In this document: one piece after another, positions 8,861 through 19,215 of the stretch
Layout: every line of letters begins with the position of its first letter
Numbering within the stretch: the stretch's first letter is position 1
Assembly (NCBI GenBank): GCA_903882665.1
Contig: CAIRXW010000013.1
Span: 60,354-124,353 of the forward strand
Reading direction: 5' to 3'
Length of the DNA: 64,000 nt
Origin: an uncultured Chlorobiaceae bacterium
GTDB taxonomy: Bacteria; Bacteroidota; Chlorobiia; Chlorobiales; Chlorobiaceae
Program-made: the position numbers and the translations under genes
Notes under the pieces: generated by a model
What the model was told of the DNA's origin: nothing
The model's database searches: none
Seen by the model: only the letters and a program-made list of their open reading frames with translations

Positions 8861-9874
8861 TTACTCGATACGCTCATCCTGCGGTTCAGCAGCCCTGATG
8901 CGACCCGATACCTCCCGCCAGAGTTCATCCTTGAGCTCTTTCAGCCCATGACCTGAAACTGCCGATATCGAAAGTACCTTGACACCCTCTTCAAGTGTCG
9001 GAATCTCAAGCTCTTCAGGGGCGATATCCATTTTCGTCACCACCACCATCCTCGGTTTGTCGAGCAGACCCTTCTCAAATTTTTCAAGCTCCACGAGAAG
9101 GGTGCGGTATTCATCGGCAATATCGGGTGAATCGGCCGAAATGATAATGGCAAGTATTTTCGTGCGCTCAATATGACGCAAAAACTGCAAACCCAGCCCC
9201 TTTCCCTCCGACGCACCCTCGATGATTCCAGGAATATCGGCCATCACAAACGACTTGTACTCTTCGTAGCGCACAATGCCAAGATTGGGCACCAGTGTTG
9301 TAAAGGGATAATCGGCAATTTTCGGCTTGGCCGCGCTGATAACCGAAATGAGTGTAGACTTCCCTGCATTAGGAAATCCAACCAGACCGACATCAGCCAT
9401 AAGCTTCAACTCCATATTGAGCATCATCAGCTCTCCTTTCTGACCCGGCTCTGCATAGCGGGGTGCCTGTCGGGTTGGTGTGGCGAAGTGCTGGTTGCCC
9501 CGCCCCCCTTTGCCTCCTTTCGCAATCAATATCTCCTGATCCTCACCCGTCAAGTCAGCAATAATCTCATTGGTTTCACTGTTTCTGACGATGGTGCCAC
9601 ACGGAACGTAAATGATAATATCAGCCCCATCCCGGCCCGTTTTTCGGGCACCCTGCCCGTGCACACCACGAACAGCGATATACTTCTTTTTATACTTGAA
9701 ATCGAGAAGGGTGGTCAACTGCCGGTTGGTTCTCAGCCATACATGGCCTCCCCGACCGCCATCGCCTCCGTCAGGCCCCCCCTTGGGCACAAACTTTTCT
9801 CTCCGAAAACTTACACACCCGTTTCCGCCGTCTCCAGCCTGGACAAATATAGACGCACTATCAACAAACTTCAC
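8861..9874 (-). CDS. obgE: Obg family GTPase
   Basis: 337 residues, the normal length for Obg/CgtA, a GTPase acting in 50S ribosome assembly and stress control. The Gly-rich Obg fold comes first ([20 protein letters not shown]), followed by the G domain with G1 GFPNAGKST, the switch region [12 protein letters not shown]3 DIPGIIEGA, and G4 VVTKMD. The start is GTG at 9874 with AGGTG five bases upstream. It is the first gene of the long minus-strand run reaching to 0.37 kb and diverges from xseB across about 70 bases that must hold both promoters. Confidence 0.95.
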   Translation of the reverse strand: MKFVDSASIFVQAGDGGNGCVSFRREKFVPKGGPDGGDGGRGGHVWLRTNRQLTTLLDFKYKKKYIAVRGVHGQGARKTGRDGADIIIYVPCGTIVRNSETNEIIADLTGEDQEILIAKGGKGGRGNQHFATPTRQAPRYAEPGQKGELMMLNMELKLMADVGLVGFPNAGKSTLISVISAAKPKIADYPFTTLVPNLGIVRYEEYKSFVMADIPGIIEGASEGKGLGLQFLRHIERTKILAIIISADSPDIADEYRTLLVELEKFEKGLLDKPRMVVVTKMDIAPEELEIPTLEEGVKVLSISAVSGHGLKELKDELWREVSGRIRAAEPQDERIE

Positions 9875-9946
9875 TCACGCACCTGCCTTTTGAATAATCT
9901 TTCTCTTTCTCTATTTTAACCATCAACATCAAAACCTTGAAATACC

Positions 9947-10204
9947 ATGGCAGCAATCCACGCCGGAAAACTTCCTATCGAAGAGCTGATCTCCCGGTTA
10001 GAAGAGATCACCCGTAATATCGAAAATCCGGAAACCGGCCTTGAAAACTCCATCGGCATGTACGAGGAGGGACTCGCCATAGCCGAAAACTGTAAAAAAA
10101 GACTGCTCGAAGCCAGAAAAAAAATCGAGGTGATCAACCCTGAACTTGCAAAAAGCTGGCCTGAATCACCACGAACCAAAGATCTCTTCGACAGCGAATC
10201 CTGA
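9947..10204 (+). CDS. xseB: Exodeoxyribonuclease VII small subunit
   Basis: 85 residues, typical for XseB, the small helical subunit that binds XseA to form the ssDNA exonuclease ExoVII. The family core is visible as LPIEELISRLEEITRNIENP and LENSIGMYEEGLAIAENCKKRL. The gene is alone on the plus strand between divergent obg and convergent gatB; its stop is six bases from the gatB stop, leaving no room for a separate terminator. xseA is not in the window. Confidence 0.93.
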   Translation: MAAIHAGKLPIEELISRLEEITRNIENPETGLENSIGMYEEGLAIAENCKKRLLEARKKIEVINPELAKSWPESPRTKDLFDSES

Positions 10205-10210
10205 AATCAC

Positions 10211-11638
10211 TCACCCCTCAAGGTTCTTCAACAGCACATCATTGACCATCTGGGGATTGGCCTTGCCTTTCATCTGGCTCATGCACTGCCCCACAAAAAA
10301 GCCAAGCAACTTGGTTTTTCCGCCACGATAGGCCGCAAGCTGACCGGGATTGGCATCAAGAATTGCCTGTACGACCGTCTCAATTGCCCCGCTGTCTGAA
10401 ACCTGTGCAAGTCCTTCCCGTTCAACAATCACCTCGGGAGCATCTTCACTCTGCAACATCAGTTCAAAAACCTGCTTGGCAATGGTATTACTGATCACAC
10501 CCTTTCCAATGAGAGCGATCAACCCTCCGAGCCGTTCCGGCATGATGGAGAACTCAGCAATCTCAAGATACTTCTCTTTCAGCGTACGCATAACCTCCCC
10601 CATCACCCAATTTGATGAGGCCTTGGCATCACCCGAAACCCTGACGGTCTGCTCAAAATAGTCCGCAAGCTCCCGCTCGACCGTCAACACGGCGGCATCA
10701 TAGGTCGGAATGGCATACTCTTCAGCAAATCGAACCGCACGCTCTTCAGGAAACTCGGGAAGCTCAAGCATAATACGATCAATCATATCCTGGTCAACCA
10801 GCACCGGCACAAGATCAGGATCAGGGAAATAACGATAGTCATGAGCAAACTCCTTGCCACGCATGGAACGGGTCTCACCCTTGTCGGCATCCCAGAGACG
10901 CGTCTCCTGCACAATAACACCACCACTCTCCAGAATCGCTGTGTGGCGTTCGACCTCGTACTCGATAGCCTTTTCAACGTTCTTGAAGGAGTTCATATTC
11001 TTGATCTCGGAACGTGTACCATACTCCTCTGCCCCGATTAGCCGCAGAGAAACGTTGGCATCACAGCGAAGACTTCCCTCCTCCATGTTGCCATCCGAAA
11101 TACCAAGATACTTGACAATCTGGCGCACCTTCTGCAAATAGGTTGAGGCCTCCTTCGGAGTACGAAGGTCAGGATAACTGACAATCTCAAGCAACGGCAC
11201 ACCACTCCGGTTAAGGTCAATATAGGTCTCCTCACCGATATCATGAATCGATTTTCCTGCATCCTCCTCAATGTGGATTCTGATCAGTCGGATCTCCCGT
11301 TTCCCCTCTCCAGCATCAATATGCACCATCCCTTCGCTGCATATCGGCTCTTCAAACTGGGAAATCTGATACCCTTTCGGCAAATCCGGATAAAAGTAGT
11401 TTTTCCGGGCAAGCACTGAATGGGGCGCTATAGTGCAACCCGTTGCAAGCCCAAGCTTCACGGCATCCTCAACCACACGACGGTTCAGTACCGGCAACGC
11501 TCCGGGAAGAGCAAGACAGACGGGGCAAACATTGGTATTGGCCGATTTGCCAAACTGGGCCGAACAGCCACAGAAAGCCTTGCTAACGGTATTGAGCTGA
11601 CAATGCACCTCAAGACCGACCACTAATTCATACTTCAT
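10211..11638 (-). CDS. gatB: Asp-tRNA(Asn)/Glu-tRNA(Gln) amidotransferase subunit B
   Basis: 475 residues, full length. The start [17 protein letters not shown] and the motif [19 protein letters not shown] are diagnostic of GatB, the subunit that binds the mischarged tRNA and its acceptor end. The C-terminal YqeY-like tail domain is intact and ends [16 protein letters not shown]. GatB works with GatA and GatC to make Gln-tRNA(Gln) and/or Asn-tRNA(Asn). The other subunits are not nearby. ATG at 11638. Confidence 0.96.
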   Translation of the reverse strand: MKYELVVGLEVHCQLNTVSKAFCGCSAQFGKSANTNVCPVCLALPGALPVLNRRVVEDAVKLGLATGCTIAPHSVLARKNYFYPDLPKGYQISQFEEPICSEGMVHIDAGEGKREIRLIRIHIEEDAGKSIHDIGEETYIDLNRSGVPLLEIVSYPDLRTPKEASTYLQKVRQIVKYLGISDGNMEEGSLRCDANVSLRLIGAEEYGTRSEIKNMNSFKNVEKAIEYEVERHTAILESGGVIVQETRLWDADKGETRSMRGKEFAHDYRYFPDPDLVPVLVDQDMIDRIMLELPEFPEERAVRFAEEYAIPTYDAAVLTVERELADYFEQTVRVSGDAKASSNWVMGEVMRTLKEKYLEIAEFSIMPERLGGLIALIGKGVISNTIAKQVFELMLQSEDAPEVIVEREGLAQVSDSGAIETVVQAILDANPGQLAAYRGGKTKLLGFFVGQCMSQMKGKANPQMVNDVLLKNLEG

Positions 11639-11713
11639 TGCAAAAATTAACGTTATTGAAAAAACAGCGGTGTGTATGCCCCAAAATCTTTCCTGCTTAT
11701 AAAAAACTGCATG

Positions 11714-12247
11714 TCAGTACGGCTTATAGGAAAACTTCTGCCCGCCAACGGTTGCTTCAGCCATAACCCCGGCCTTGGGAAGAATAAAGACGGCTACACC
11801 GTTGGAATAATCCGTATTGGTTGCCATACCAGTCGTAACCATGATCGCCGTAACCTGGGCGCTCAACTGAAAATTTCCCTTTTTGAAATTTTCAAAGTCG
11901 TGTTTGCCCCTGAAAAAAATGATTTCAGAAAAAGACTGCCCACCAAGCTGCGGACCGACATTAAGCTGGGTGATCATTGATCGTCCCACAAGGTTATTTT
12001 GTTCATAAACATATCCCTTACCGCGTCCACCTCCCAAAAGCATGAAGCCCCCCCTGTAAACATCGGGAAAAACAACAAACCCATAAGCATTATCAAAAAA
12101 GCGGGAAAGCCCGGAATGTACCCTGAAAGAATCAACCGTCGTCCTCGCATGATCCTCTTCAGCAGGGTCCCATCCAGCCATCGCCGCAGAGCAGAAGACT
12201 CCTGCAAACAGAAGAGCAAGAGTAACAATTTTTATCATCTTCATCAT
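11714..12247 (-). CDS. Exported SYLF-domain (Ysc84-like) protein
   Basis: 177 residues with a clear signal peptide (MMKMIKIVTLALLFAGVFCSAAMAG). The mature part shows the SYLF/Ysc84 pattern: DNAYGFVVFPDVYRGGFMLLGGGRGKG, VGPQLGGQSFSEIIFF and a Gly/Val-rich C-terminus. SYLF proteins in yeast bind phosphoinositides and actin; bacterial members are periplasmic or outer-membrane associated and of unknown job. It appears monocistronic. Confidence 0.8.
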   Translation of the reverse strand: MMKMIKIVTLALLFAGVFCSAAMAGWDPAEEDHARTTVDSFRVHSGLSRFFDNAYGFVVFPDVYRGGFMLLGGGRGKGYVYEQNNLVGRSMITQLNVGPQLGGQSFSEIIFFRGKHDFENFKKGNFQLSAQVTAIMVTTGMATNTDYSNGVAVFILPKAGVMAEATVGGQKFSYKPY

Positions 12248-12547
12248 TGTCGCCTGTTAATGGTTGTTTAATAAAAGCAAAGCATAGAAAACATACAATG
12301 ATATGCAAGCTTCAATGTACGATTTTCAGCCGTAAATTCCCGCAACGAACCTGCGGCAGAACGCAGCCGCACCCAATCATACCGCTCGTAAGTGAGAGGC
12401 AAGGGTCTTGACCACCCGTTTTTTTTCATTATGCTTTGCTGTGCGTCAATCTCTTTGACGACATTTTTCACCACTTCTTGTATCTCAATCGCACTTTTTA
12501 CCTTATCAGCAAAGGATAACCATTGGGAGCACTTTCCGTCGTGATCA
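12248..12547. other. Intergenic stretch, no confident gene
   Basis: About 300 bases between the SYLF gene and the end of the outer-membrane barrel gene. A 106-codon open frame on the minus strand (12268-12588) runs through it, but overlaps the barrel's terminal strands, has no ribosome-binding site and resembles no family I know. I see no clear hairpin terminator. It probably holds the promoter of the SYLF gene. Confidence 0.4.
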
Positions 12548-15277
12548 CTAAAAACTGAATCCTGTCCTGAGATAGATTCCATAATCATCCATCAGTCGGC
12601 CATCGTCAAATCCTTGCGCAAAAGCGAGGCTTGCAGAATAGCACGACTCAATACCGCCGAACCATAATCCCCCGCCGGCACTGCTATGCCATGCGCGGGA
12701 ATCCTCGCCGTCAAGAAAGACCCTGCCGGTTTCAGCAAAGGCCAGTGGACCATACATAACCGGCACAAGAAACTTGAAGGTACCCAGGTAGAGCCGGAGT
12801 TCAGAACCGGCATAGAGTGATGCGTCTCCGGCAAAACGCTGCCGGTCATAACCCCTCAGCGAGGTAGAACCACCAAGAAAAGCCGATTCATAAAAGGGAT
12901 AATCACCCCAGATTTTCTCACCTCCAAAGCGGAGAACAAGTCGTGAATAACGGGACGGAACCAGCGGAATATAGCTACGGAATTCACCGCCGATTTTACA
13001 AAAGGCATGTTCATTGGCAAAAAATTCCGGGTAGTATCTCCCACTGATATCCAGCATGATTCCGCTGAGTGCCGTTGTCTTACCGTCGGCAAGGGAGCTT
13101 GACTGCTTTATTGGTGAGAGGGCAATTTCGTCACCGCTATCGCGTGAATCATAATGAAATCCGATCTGAAAACTGCCGGCAAAATCATGGGCAATTCCAG
13201 GAACTTCCGCTCTGTGCAGCTCATTGAATGAACCCGGATCAAGAGTTGTGTCTACCCATTTTGCCCCGACTCCTGCACTCCCGTAATAGTTTTTATCCGT
13301 CGGATAACGCAATAACGCCCTGAAGGAGGTCGTTTGATTGAGAATTTCGAAATTATCTTCTTTGAGAGCGGTGCCATTATAGTATTTCTCGTTTCCAGGT
13401 CCGTAAAAATTAATGATATCAAGACCTGTCGTTCCTGCTTCAACAAGAAGAGATGTATTGCGGAAAAGCGACCGGAAATCGCCGGTGTAGTTAACTTTAT
13501 AACGATAATTATTTCCAGTAGCGACACCTCCGCTCAGTTGCATACTGTAACGATAAGGGTTTGCCCTGAAGCCGTAATCCACAACAGTTGCTCCCAAGCC
13601 AAGAAATACTCCGCTCTCCGGCGAATAATCAACACCTGGACGAAAGCCGGTTTCCCTGCCAAAATCACGCACCATCAGATCATATTTTTCCTGATCCTCA
13701 ACAGGAACCGCTACCGTGTGCCGGTCAACTGCCGTATGCTTTCCGGTGACAAATTTCGATTTGTTGCCATCATCATAGAAAAATGTCATGATTTTGGAGG
13801 TATCAGAATCTCTTGAGAGTACAGCCGCCGAATAATCTTCAAAGGTATCCTGCCCCTCACCGCCTATGACCCTGACGTTCACGCCCCCCTTGCAAACCGG
13901 CCCGTCAACAACTGCCCTGTCATCACCACCCTGCAGGTAGAGTCGTACCTCATTTGTTTCAAGTGGATTGAAAATGCGGGAATAGAAGGGCTTCCCTTTT
14001 CCAGCACCGGTATTGACATCCCTTTTGAAAATTGCAACCTCTATACGGCCATCCGCCGTACGATGTACCGTCGCATATTCAGATTTGTTACTGGCGTAGA
14101 TATCCACATCTTCGGCATAGAGCGTATAGAGCTCCCCTGACGCTTTTTCAAGAAGATCTCTTCTCGCCCGCAGTTCACTCTCAAGCCGACCCCCCTCTTT
14201 GTCATACATTGCAGAAGGCATCTTCATGACGGCATCATGGATAACCTGATCGGTCAGTTTATGCTTGACATAGGTTGTAACAGCATCCCACTCCGCCCGG
14301 TCAATACCGGAGAAAAGACGCCGGTCAAGAGGACGACCAGAGAAGCTTAAATTTTTGATACTCGGATAATTCGGACCGAACGCGGTCATGTGGGGAACAA
14401 CCCTGGTGATAATCCATGAAAAAACGCCGTCCTGCCGGGAAAAGGCGTGGTCCCTGTCTCTGGGAATGGGAAGCCATACTGTTTTCCCCTCTTTTTTATA
14501 TCCAGCCCATTTCCACTGATCGGAGTGACGATCCCAATCGCCGATAAAGAGATCGAGCAACCTTGCGCGTAAATAGGCCGCGCAGTCAACCTGGTTGTCG
14601 TTATCTTTTTCAAGATTGTTCAAAACAGCATAGGTACCAGATATTTTATCCGCACCTTTAAAACTTGCCCCGGCGCTCTCGTTTTCGTTCGGACGCTCCT
14701 CTAATGTCCCCGCAAGACCGGCAAATTCATCAAAATATTCACCGAGACGGGCTTTGTCGTAAGGCAATACCGTAAATTCAGGAGCAACCGTATAAATGTC
14801 CGCAGCATCAAGCAATGGGGAGACAATGAATCCGGAAACAGGATTTGACGCTGTAACCTGGTCTTGCAGAACAGTGGCAACAACACTCTCCTTCAATTTT
14901 GGAGGCAGCCCGCGTGAGGGATCTTTGTCGAGAGATCGGAAACGATACTCCCTGCCATTTGCTCCCCTGAAACTCAACGTCATCGTCTGCAACCCACCCC
15001 CTTTTTCAAACGGTACCAATCCACCGGCAAAGGAGTTCAGATCAAGCACCGCCATCTCAACAGGGGTCGTCCAAAGTGATCGCCAATGGGTACCGAAGAG
15101 CAGGGTATGCAGCGCACCTGCTTCATAATCAGCACAGGGAACGACGCTCAAGCGCGTTTTACCCTCAAGCTGTTCAACCGGAATTTTCGATATTTTTGCG
15201 CTTGAAGTCGAGGGGAGTTCCATTGAAATAAGCACAAACGCAAGCAGAAAGGAAAAACCTTTACACAATAACCTCAT
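12548..15277 (-). CDS. Omp85-like outer-membrane barrel with kinase-like N-terminal domain
   Basis: About 909 residues. The start is placed at ATG 15277, giving a signal peptide (LLCKGFSFLLAFVLISM); the longer frame from 15355 would bury it. The C-terminal part is a BamA/TamA (surface antigen D15) barrel: FLGGSTSLRGYDRQRFAGD is the L6 RGF-like motif, and the last residue is Phe in RTGFSF. The N-terminal half lacks POTRA repeats. Instead it has YRFRSLDKDP near 111-120, LFIGDWDRHSDQW near 243-255 and PIPRDRDHAF near 270-279. These recall HipA/Fam20-type kinase folds (ATP-anchoring Lys, catalytic D-R-H, metal Asp). This part of the call is inference. Related Bacteroidetes proteins often carry an additional phosphoesterase domain, absent here. 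Confidence 0.7.
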   Translation of the reverse strand: MRLLCKGFSFLLAFVLISMELPSTSSAKISKIPVEQLEGKTRLSVVPCADYEAGALHTLLFGTHWRSLWTTPVEMAVLDLNSFAGGLVPFEKGGGLQTMTLSFRGANGREYRFRSLDKDPSRGLPPKLKESVVATVLQDQVTASNPVSGFIVSPLLDAADIYTVAPEFTVLPYDKARLGEYFDEFAGLAGTLEERPNENESAGASFKGADKISGTYAVLNNLEKDNDNQVDCAAYLRARLLDLFIGDWDRHSDQWKWAGYKKEGKTVWLPIPRDRDHAFSRQDGVFSWIITRVVPHMTAFGPNYPSIKNLSFSGRPLDRRLFSGIDRAEWDAVTTYVKHKLTDQVIHDAVMKMPSAMYDKEGGRLESELRARRDLLEKASGELYTLYAEDVDIYASNKSEYATVHRTADGRIEVAIFKRDVNTGAGKGKPFYSRIFNPLETNEVRLYLQGGDDRAVVDGPVCKGGVNVRVIGGEGQDTFEDYSAAVLSRDSDTSKIMTFFYDDGNKSKFVTGKHTAVDRHTVAVPVEDQEKYDLMVRDFGRETGFRPGVDYSPESGVFLGLGATVVDYGFRANPYRYSMQLSGGVATGNNYRYKVNYTGDFRSLFRNTSLLVEAGTTGLDIINFYGPGNEKYYNGTALKEDNFEILNQTTSFRALLRYPTDKNYYGSAGVGAKWVDTTLDPGSFNELHRAEVPGIAHDFAGSFQIGFHYDSRDSGDEIALSPIKQSSSLADGKTTALSGIMLDISGRYYPEFFANEHAFCKIGGEFRSYIPLVPSRYSRLVLRFGGEKIWGDYPFYESAFLGGSTSLRGYDRQRFAGDASLYAGSELRLYLGTFKFLVPVMYGPLAFAETGRVFLDGEDSRAWHSSAGGGLWFGGIESCYSASLAFAQGFDDGRLMDDYGIYLRTGFSF

Positions 15278-15365
15278 AACATTACAGTAGCTAATGAATG
15301 AAGCCTTCCCTACTGACGGCTGAAACGAGATGACAATATTTTTCAAAACAAACAAATGCAGGCAA

Positions 15366-16688
15366 TTACCCCCCGATTTCGATCTCGCGCTTCAGGGCTT
15401 CACGTTCGATTTCAAGGCGACGGATCTCGCGGTTTATCCGGTCAAGCTCTTCAGGACTGCTGTCGATTTCAAGACGAAGGCGTGATGATGCCTCATCAAT
15501 CAGATCGATAGCCTTGTCGGGCAGAAAACGGTCTGCAATATAGCGGTTAGAGAGCTCAGCGGCAGCGACAATAGCCGCATCCTTGATTCGTACACCGTGA
15601 TGGATCTCGTATTTCTCCTTAAGTCCACGCAAAATGGAAACCGTGTCTTCAACGCTTGGCTGATCGACCAGCACGGTCTGAAAACGGCGTTCGAGAGCGG
15701 CATCCTTTTCAATATGCTTGCGATACTCGTCAAGCGTCGTGGCTCCGATACAGCGCAGTTCACCGCGAGCCAGCGCAGGCTTGAGAATATTGGCTGCATC
15801 CATCGAGCCTTCGGCTGATCCTGCACCGACAAGCAGGTGGAGTTCATCAATAAAAAGAATAATCTCGCCATCGGACGACTGCACCTCACGAACCACTGCT
15901 TTCAGGCGTTCCTCAAACTCTCCGCGAAACTTGGCGCCAGCGACAAGCTGGGCAATATCAAGCGCAGCGATCTGCTTGCTCTTGAGGTTTTCAGGTACAT
16001 CACCAGCCACAATGCGTTGTGCGATTCCCTCGACCAGCGCAGTCTTGCCGACACCTGGTTCACCGATCAGCACCGGATTGTTCTTGGTGCGACGACTGAG
16101 AATCTGCAAAACCCTGCGGATCTCCTCATCACGGCCGATAACCGGATCGAGTTTACCCTTGCGCGCCTGGTCATTGAGGTTACGCGAATATTTTTTCAGT
16201 GAATTATAGCTCTCCTCAGCGCTCTGGCTGGTCACGCGCTGAGTCCCCCTGATGGTAGAGAGCACCTTGAGAATGGAGTTACGGTTAAACCCCGCATCCT
16301 GCAACATCCGGGAAACAGGAACCCCGGCTTCACTCATGGCAATCAGGAGATGTTCCGAGCTGATATACTCATCCTTCAGACTTTCAGCCTCTTTCAGGGC
16401 AACATCAAAAACCTTGCCAAGATTCTGCGAAAGATACTGTCCCGTAGCCGAAGCTCCGGTGACCTTGGGGATTCTCCCGATTTCGCGGTCAAGGGCCGTT
16501 TGCAGCATTTCGGACTGAGCTTCGAGCTTCTGTGCTATCTGCACTGCAATACTGCTTTTATCGTCAAACATGACCGAGAGAAGGTGTTCCGGCTCTATTT
16601 GCTGATGCTGATGGCTGCCAGCAAGAGTCGACGCCGCCTGCAGGGCTTCCTGAGCCTTCAGTGTGAATTTGTTCGGATCAAACTGCAT
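15366..16688 (-). CDS. clpB: ClpB N-terminal half (N domain + first AAA+ domain only)
   Basis: 440 residues against about 860 for normal ClpB. Present are the Clp-N domain ([19 protein letters not shown]), Walker [19 protein letters not shown], Walker [16 protein letters not shown] and the sensor region [23 protein letters not shown]. The protein ends in [13 protein letters not shown] at the very beginning of the coiled-coil middle domain, so the middle domain and the second AAA+ domain are missing. No remnant lies downstream, since the barrel gene starts about 90 bases away. ClpB disaggregates proteins with DnaK. Either the gene is split with its other half elsewhere, as I recall for C. tepidum, or it is truncated. 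Confidence 0.9.
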   Translation of the reverse strand: MQFDPNKFTLKAQEALQAASTLAGSHQHQQIEPEHLLSVMFDDKSSIAVQIAQKLEAQSEMLQTALDREIGRIPKVTGASATGQYLSQNLGKVFDVALKEAESLKDEYISSEHLLIAMSEAGVPVSRMLQDAGFNRNSILKVLSTIRGTQRVTSQSAEESYNSLKKYSRNLNDQARKGKLDPVIGRDEEIRRVLQILSRRTKNNPVLIGEPGVGKTALVEGIAQRIVAGDVPENLKSKQIAALDIAQLVAGAKFRGEFEERLKAVVREVQSSDGEIILFIDELHLLVGAGSAEGSMDAANILKPALARGELRCIGATTLDEYRKHIEKDAALERRFQTVLVDQPSVEDTVSILRGLKEKYEIHHGVRIKDAAIVAAAELSNRYIADRFLPDKAIDLIDEASSRLRLEIDSSPEELDRINREIRRLEIEREALKREIEIGG

Positions 16689-16718
16689 GGTTCTGACTGT
16701 TTTGTGAAACGTTCAGGA

Positions 16719-17018
16719 TCAGGACTTTGAGCGCTGTGCGGAAGATGATTGTGGAATATTTTTTATAAACGCACCAACCACAAGCCGCAATATCTGGCTG
16801 CCCGTAGACAAGAGTTCAACGCTTTTCTCCTGTATGTGTCGCTGCGTATCAAGTTGCTCCTTGAAAAGCTCTACACAGTCAGGATCATAATCATCCTGAC
16901 TCACATAAGCATCTATAACCTCTTCAGCTTCAGCAAACGGCATGTTAAAAACCTTCAATCCAAGCTTCGCCTTTTCAAAAGAGTCAAGAACTTTTTTTCC
17001 ATTGCTCTGCTGCTCCAT
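16719..17018 (-). CDS. Small unknown protein upstream of clpB
   Basis: 99 residues, not recognised. It is predicted helical and acidic in the middle (AEAEEVIDAYVSQDDYDPDC), with a hydrophobic amphipathic segment LSTGSQILRLVVGAFIKN and a Ser-rich basic tail. ATG at 17018. It ends 30 bases before clpB on the same strand, so the two may be cotranscribed, which would suggest a stress role. No signal peptide is visible. Confidence 0.6.
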   Translation of the reverse strand: MEQQSNGKKVLDSFEKAKLGLKVFNMPFAEAEEVIDAYVSQDDYDPDCVELFKEQLDTQRHIQEKSVELLSTGSQILRLVVGAFIKNIPQSSSAQRSKS

Positions 17019-17134
17019 AACGTCTCTGTTTTTCGTCTGAAATGAACTGATTTTCCTTGATTGTAGAAGTTAATGTAATAATTTTTTCAACAAAAGGAGT
17101 AAAACCCTCCCGGATCGACTCTCCGGTGCACCCC

Positions 17135-18157
17135 TTACCGCAGCCTCCCTACTCCTGCTCCCGTGAACGTTTCAACAAGCAAAAAAACAAGACCTGCCGC
17201 AAGGAAATAACGATAAAGCGGTTCTCGCTCACCGGGCTCCATCACCCAGCGGGATGCCGCTGCAATACGGTTGATTCTTTCGGAAATCGCTCCATAAACC
17301 GTCTGATCGGCCCTGCTTCGAAAGTAAACGCCGCCAGCATCACGAGCCAGCATCTGCAACGTTTCAGCCCTGAAACTGGTCATCACCACCTTTCCGCGTT
17401 CATCGCGCTTGACTCCATTCCCGGCCTCTCCTTCAGGAATCACAACAGGCTTGTGCATGCCAACCCCTATCACAAAAAGATGAATACCTGCCTCTTTCAA
17501 CTGCTGAACCGCTTGCTGTACCTCTCCGGCATGATCCTCCCCATCACTCAGCAGCACGACAATCTTCTCCCCTTTTACCCCTGATGCCATACTGCGTTCC
17601 GATTGCGGTTCAAGAAGCTTATCGGCAAGCTCAAAAGCGGCACGAAAAGAGGTTCCCTGCTCCTCGATAAGGTCGGGCGAAGCCATGCCAAGCAGAGCAT
17701 CGAATGCCTCCTGATCAGTCGTGAGCGGGCACTGAACGAGAGGGCTGGCAGCAAAGAGGAGAAGAGCCCTCCGTCCGCCCGCGACAGCACGACTGATACC
17801 CGAAATCTCCTGTTTCGCCTGCCCGAGACGATCTGGCAGCACATCCCTTGCCCTCATACTCCGGGAAACATCAAGCATAAAAACAATGTCGGCACCTTTA
17901 CGCAATACCGGGCGTCCGCCACTGCAAAACCGTGGGCCCGCCATGGCAAACAACAGCAACGCAATGGCGCAAAAGAGCAACACTTTTTTCACCACCACAA
18001 TCCTCATCGGCATACCACGCATCATACCATCGGCCACCAGGTGCCCAACAACAGCCTCACGCGCCTGACGCAGCCTCATGAACCCATAGCCCAAAATCAA
18101 GGCAAGAGGCATCAAAAGAAGCAAATAGCCAATATTTTCAGGCCAGGCAAAACACAT
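17135..18157 (-). CDS. VWA-domain membrane protein (BatB/BatA-like)
   Basis: 340 residues. TM helices lie at both ends (YLLLLMPLALILGYGF near the start, YFLAAGLVFLLVE at the end) with a von Willebrand A domain between them. The MIDAS metal site is DVSRS in FMLDVSRSMRARDV, plus VVLLSDGEDHAG. This matches Bat aerotolerance proteins, which sit in the inner membrane with the VWA domain outside the cytoplasm and act with a MoxR ATPase. It is the last gene of the Bat-type operon, 41 bases after the paralogous VWA gene. Confidence 0.85.
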   Translation of the reverse strand: MCFAWPENIGYLLLLMPLALILGYGFMRLRQAREAVVGHLVADGMMRGMPMRIVVVKKVLLFCAIALLLFAMAGPRFCSGGRPVLRKGADIVFMLDVSRSMRARDVLPDRLGQAKQEISGISRAVAGGRRALLLFAASPLVQCPLTTDQEAFDALLGMASPDLIEEQGTSFRAAFELADKLLEPQSERSMASGVKGEKIVVLLSDGEDHAGEVQQAVQQLKEAGIHLFVIGVGMHKPVVIPEGEAGNGVKRDERGKVVMTSFRAETLQMLARDAGGVYFRSRADQTVYGAISERINRIAAASRWVMEPGEREPLYRYFLAAGLVFLLVETFTGAGVGRLR

Positions 18158-18198
18158 GGGCGCACTCCTGTTTCATCAGCATTTCAATAATCCATTGG

Positions 18199-19215
18199 CT
18201 ATGGTATCCTGAGAAGTCGGGTATTTGACAAAACGGCCTCAAAAAAAAGCAGCACAAGTGCCAGCAGCAAAAGCTGAAAAAACAACCCTGAACGATGTTC
18301 CATAACCGGCCCGGCAAGCCGTTTTTTTTCAAGCCGGTCGATAGCTCTGATCGTTTCATCAAATGCGGCCGGATCCTCAACCCTGAAATAACCGCCACCA
18401 GTCGTTCGTGCAATCCCCTGGAGCGACTCCCCATCTTTCTGTGGATGAGTGCTGCTCTCTGCGGATTGATCACTGCGCTCTTTAACAACGTTAAAACCTG
18501 CATCAATAACATAAATCCTGATTCCACTCCGGGCGGCAATACCGGCAGCCGTTGCAGGCCCTATCTCGCCTGTATTATTTTCACCATCAGTAACAAGAAG
18601 AAGTACCTTGTGCAACGACTCCGATACCTTGAGCCGGTTGACCGCAATGAGAATCGCTGAACCAATTGCCGTCCCGTCCTCCTGTATCACTCCGGATGAA
18701 AGACGATCAAGCAACATGGCCAGTACCTCATGATCGAGCGTCAACGGGCACTGCGTATACCCCTTTCCCCGAAAAACCACAAGACCGATCCGGTCGTTCG
18801 AACGACGCAAAACAAAGCTGCGGGCAACCTCCCGAGCCGCATCAAGCCGGCTTTTACCGCCAAAGTCACTCTGAAGCATTGATTCCGAAATATCAAGCGC
18901 CAGCATCACGTCGATGCCCTTCGATTCAGCTTCAGTCTGACGAAAAAGAAGGTAAGGGCCCGAAAGCGCCAGAACAGAGAGCACAACAGCACTCCACCTC
19001 AGCCATTGCGGCAACTGATGCAACCAGCGGGGAGCTGCAAACCCGGAATCCTTCAGGCGCTCAAGAGCGGGAAAAAGAATGGCAGAAGCCCTGCCAGCAC
19101 GTTCCAGCCAAGCCCTGAACCAGGCCGCCAAAGCAAGAAGCGGCAACAGCAAAATCCACCAGGGTTCCGCCAATTCAAGGCGAGGCATACTGCCAAACCA
19201 CTCCAGCATAGGCAT
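18199..19215 (-). CDS. VWA-domain membrane protein (BatA-like)
   Basis: About 338 residues. An N-terminal helix (PWWILLLPLLALAAWF), a second helix (LRWSAVVLSVLALSGPYLLF), the MIDAS motif DISES in VMLALDISESMLQ, LLLVTDGENNTGEIGP, and a C-terminal helix are visible. It is paralogous to the next gene and typical of BatA. I chose ATG 19215, preceded by GGGA about ten bases upstream; the longer frame to 19251 begins with TTG. It is the fourth gene of the minus-strand Bat operon. Confidence 0.83.
   Translation of the reverse strand: MPMLEWFGSMPRLELAEPWWILLLPLLALAAWFRAWLERAGRASAILFPALERLKDSGFAAPRWLHQLPQWLRWSAVVLSVLALSGPYLLFRQTEAESKGIDVMLALDISESMLQSDFGGKSRLDAAREVARSFVLRRSNDRIGLVVFRGKGYTQCPLTLDHEVLAMLLDRLSSGVIQEDGTAIGSAILIAVNRLKVSESLHKVLLLVTDGENNTGEIGPATAAGIAARSGIRIYVIDAGFNVVKERSDQSAESSTHPQKDGESLQGIARTTGGGYFRVEDPAAFDETIRAIDRLEKKRLAGPVMEHRSGLFFQLLLLALVLLFFEAVLSNTRLLRIP

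Noticed and set aside
12268..12588. 106-codon ORF on the minus strand after the barrel gene
   Set aside because: It overlaps the essential last strands of the barrel, has no ribosome-binding site and shows no family resemblance.
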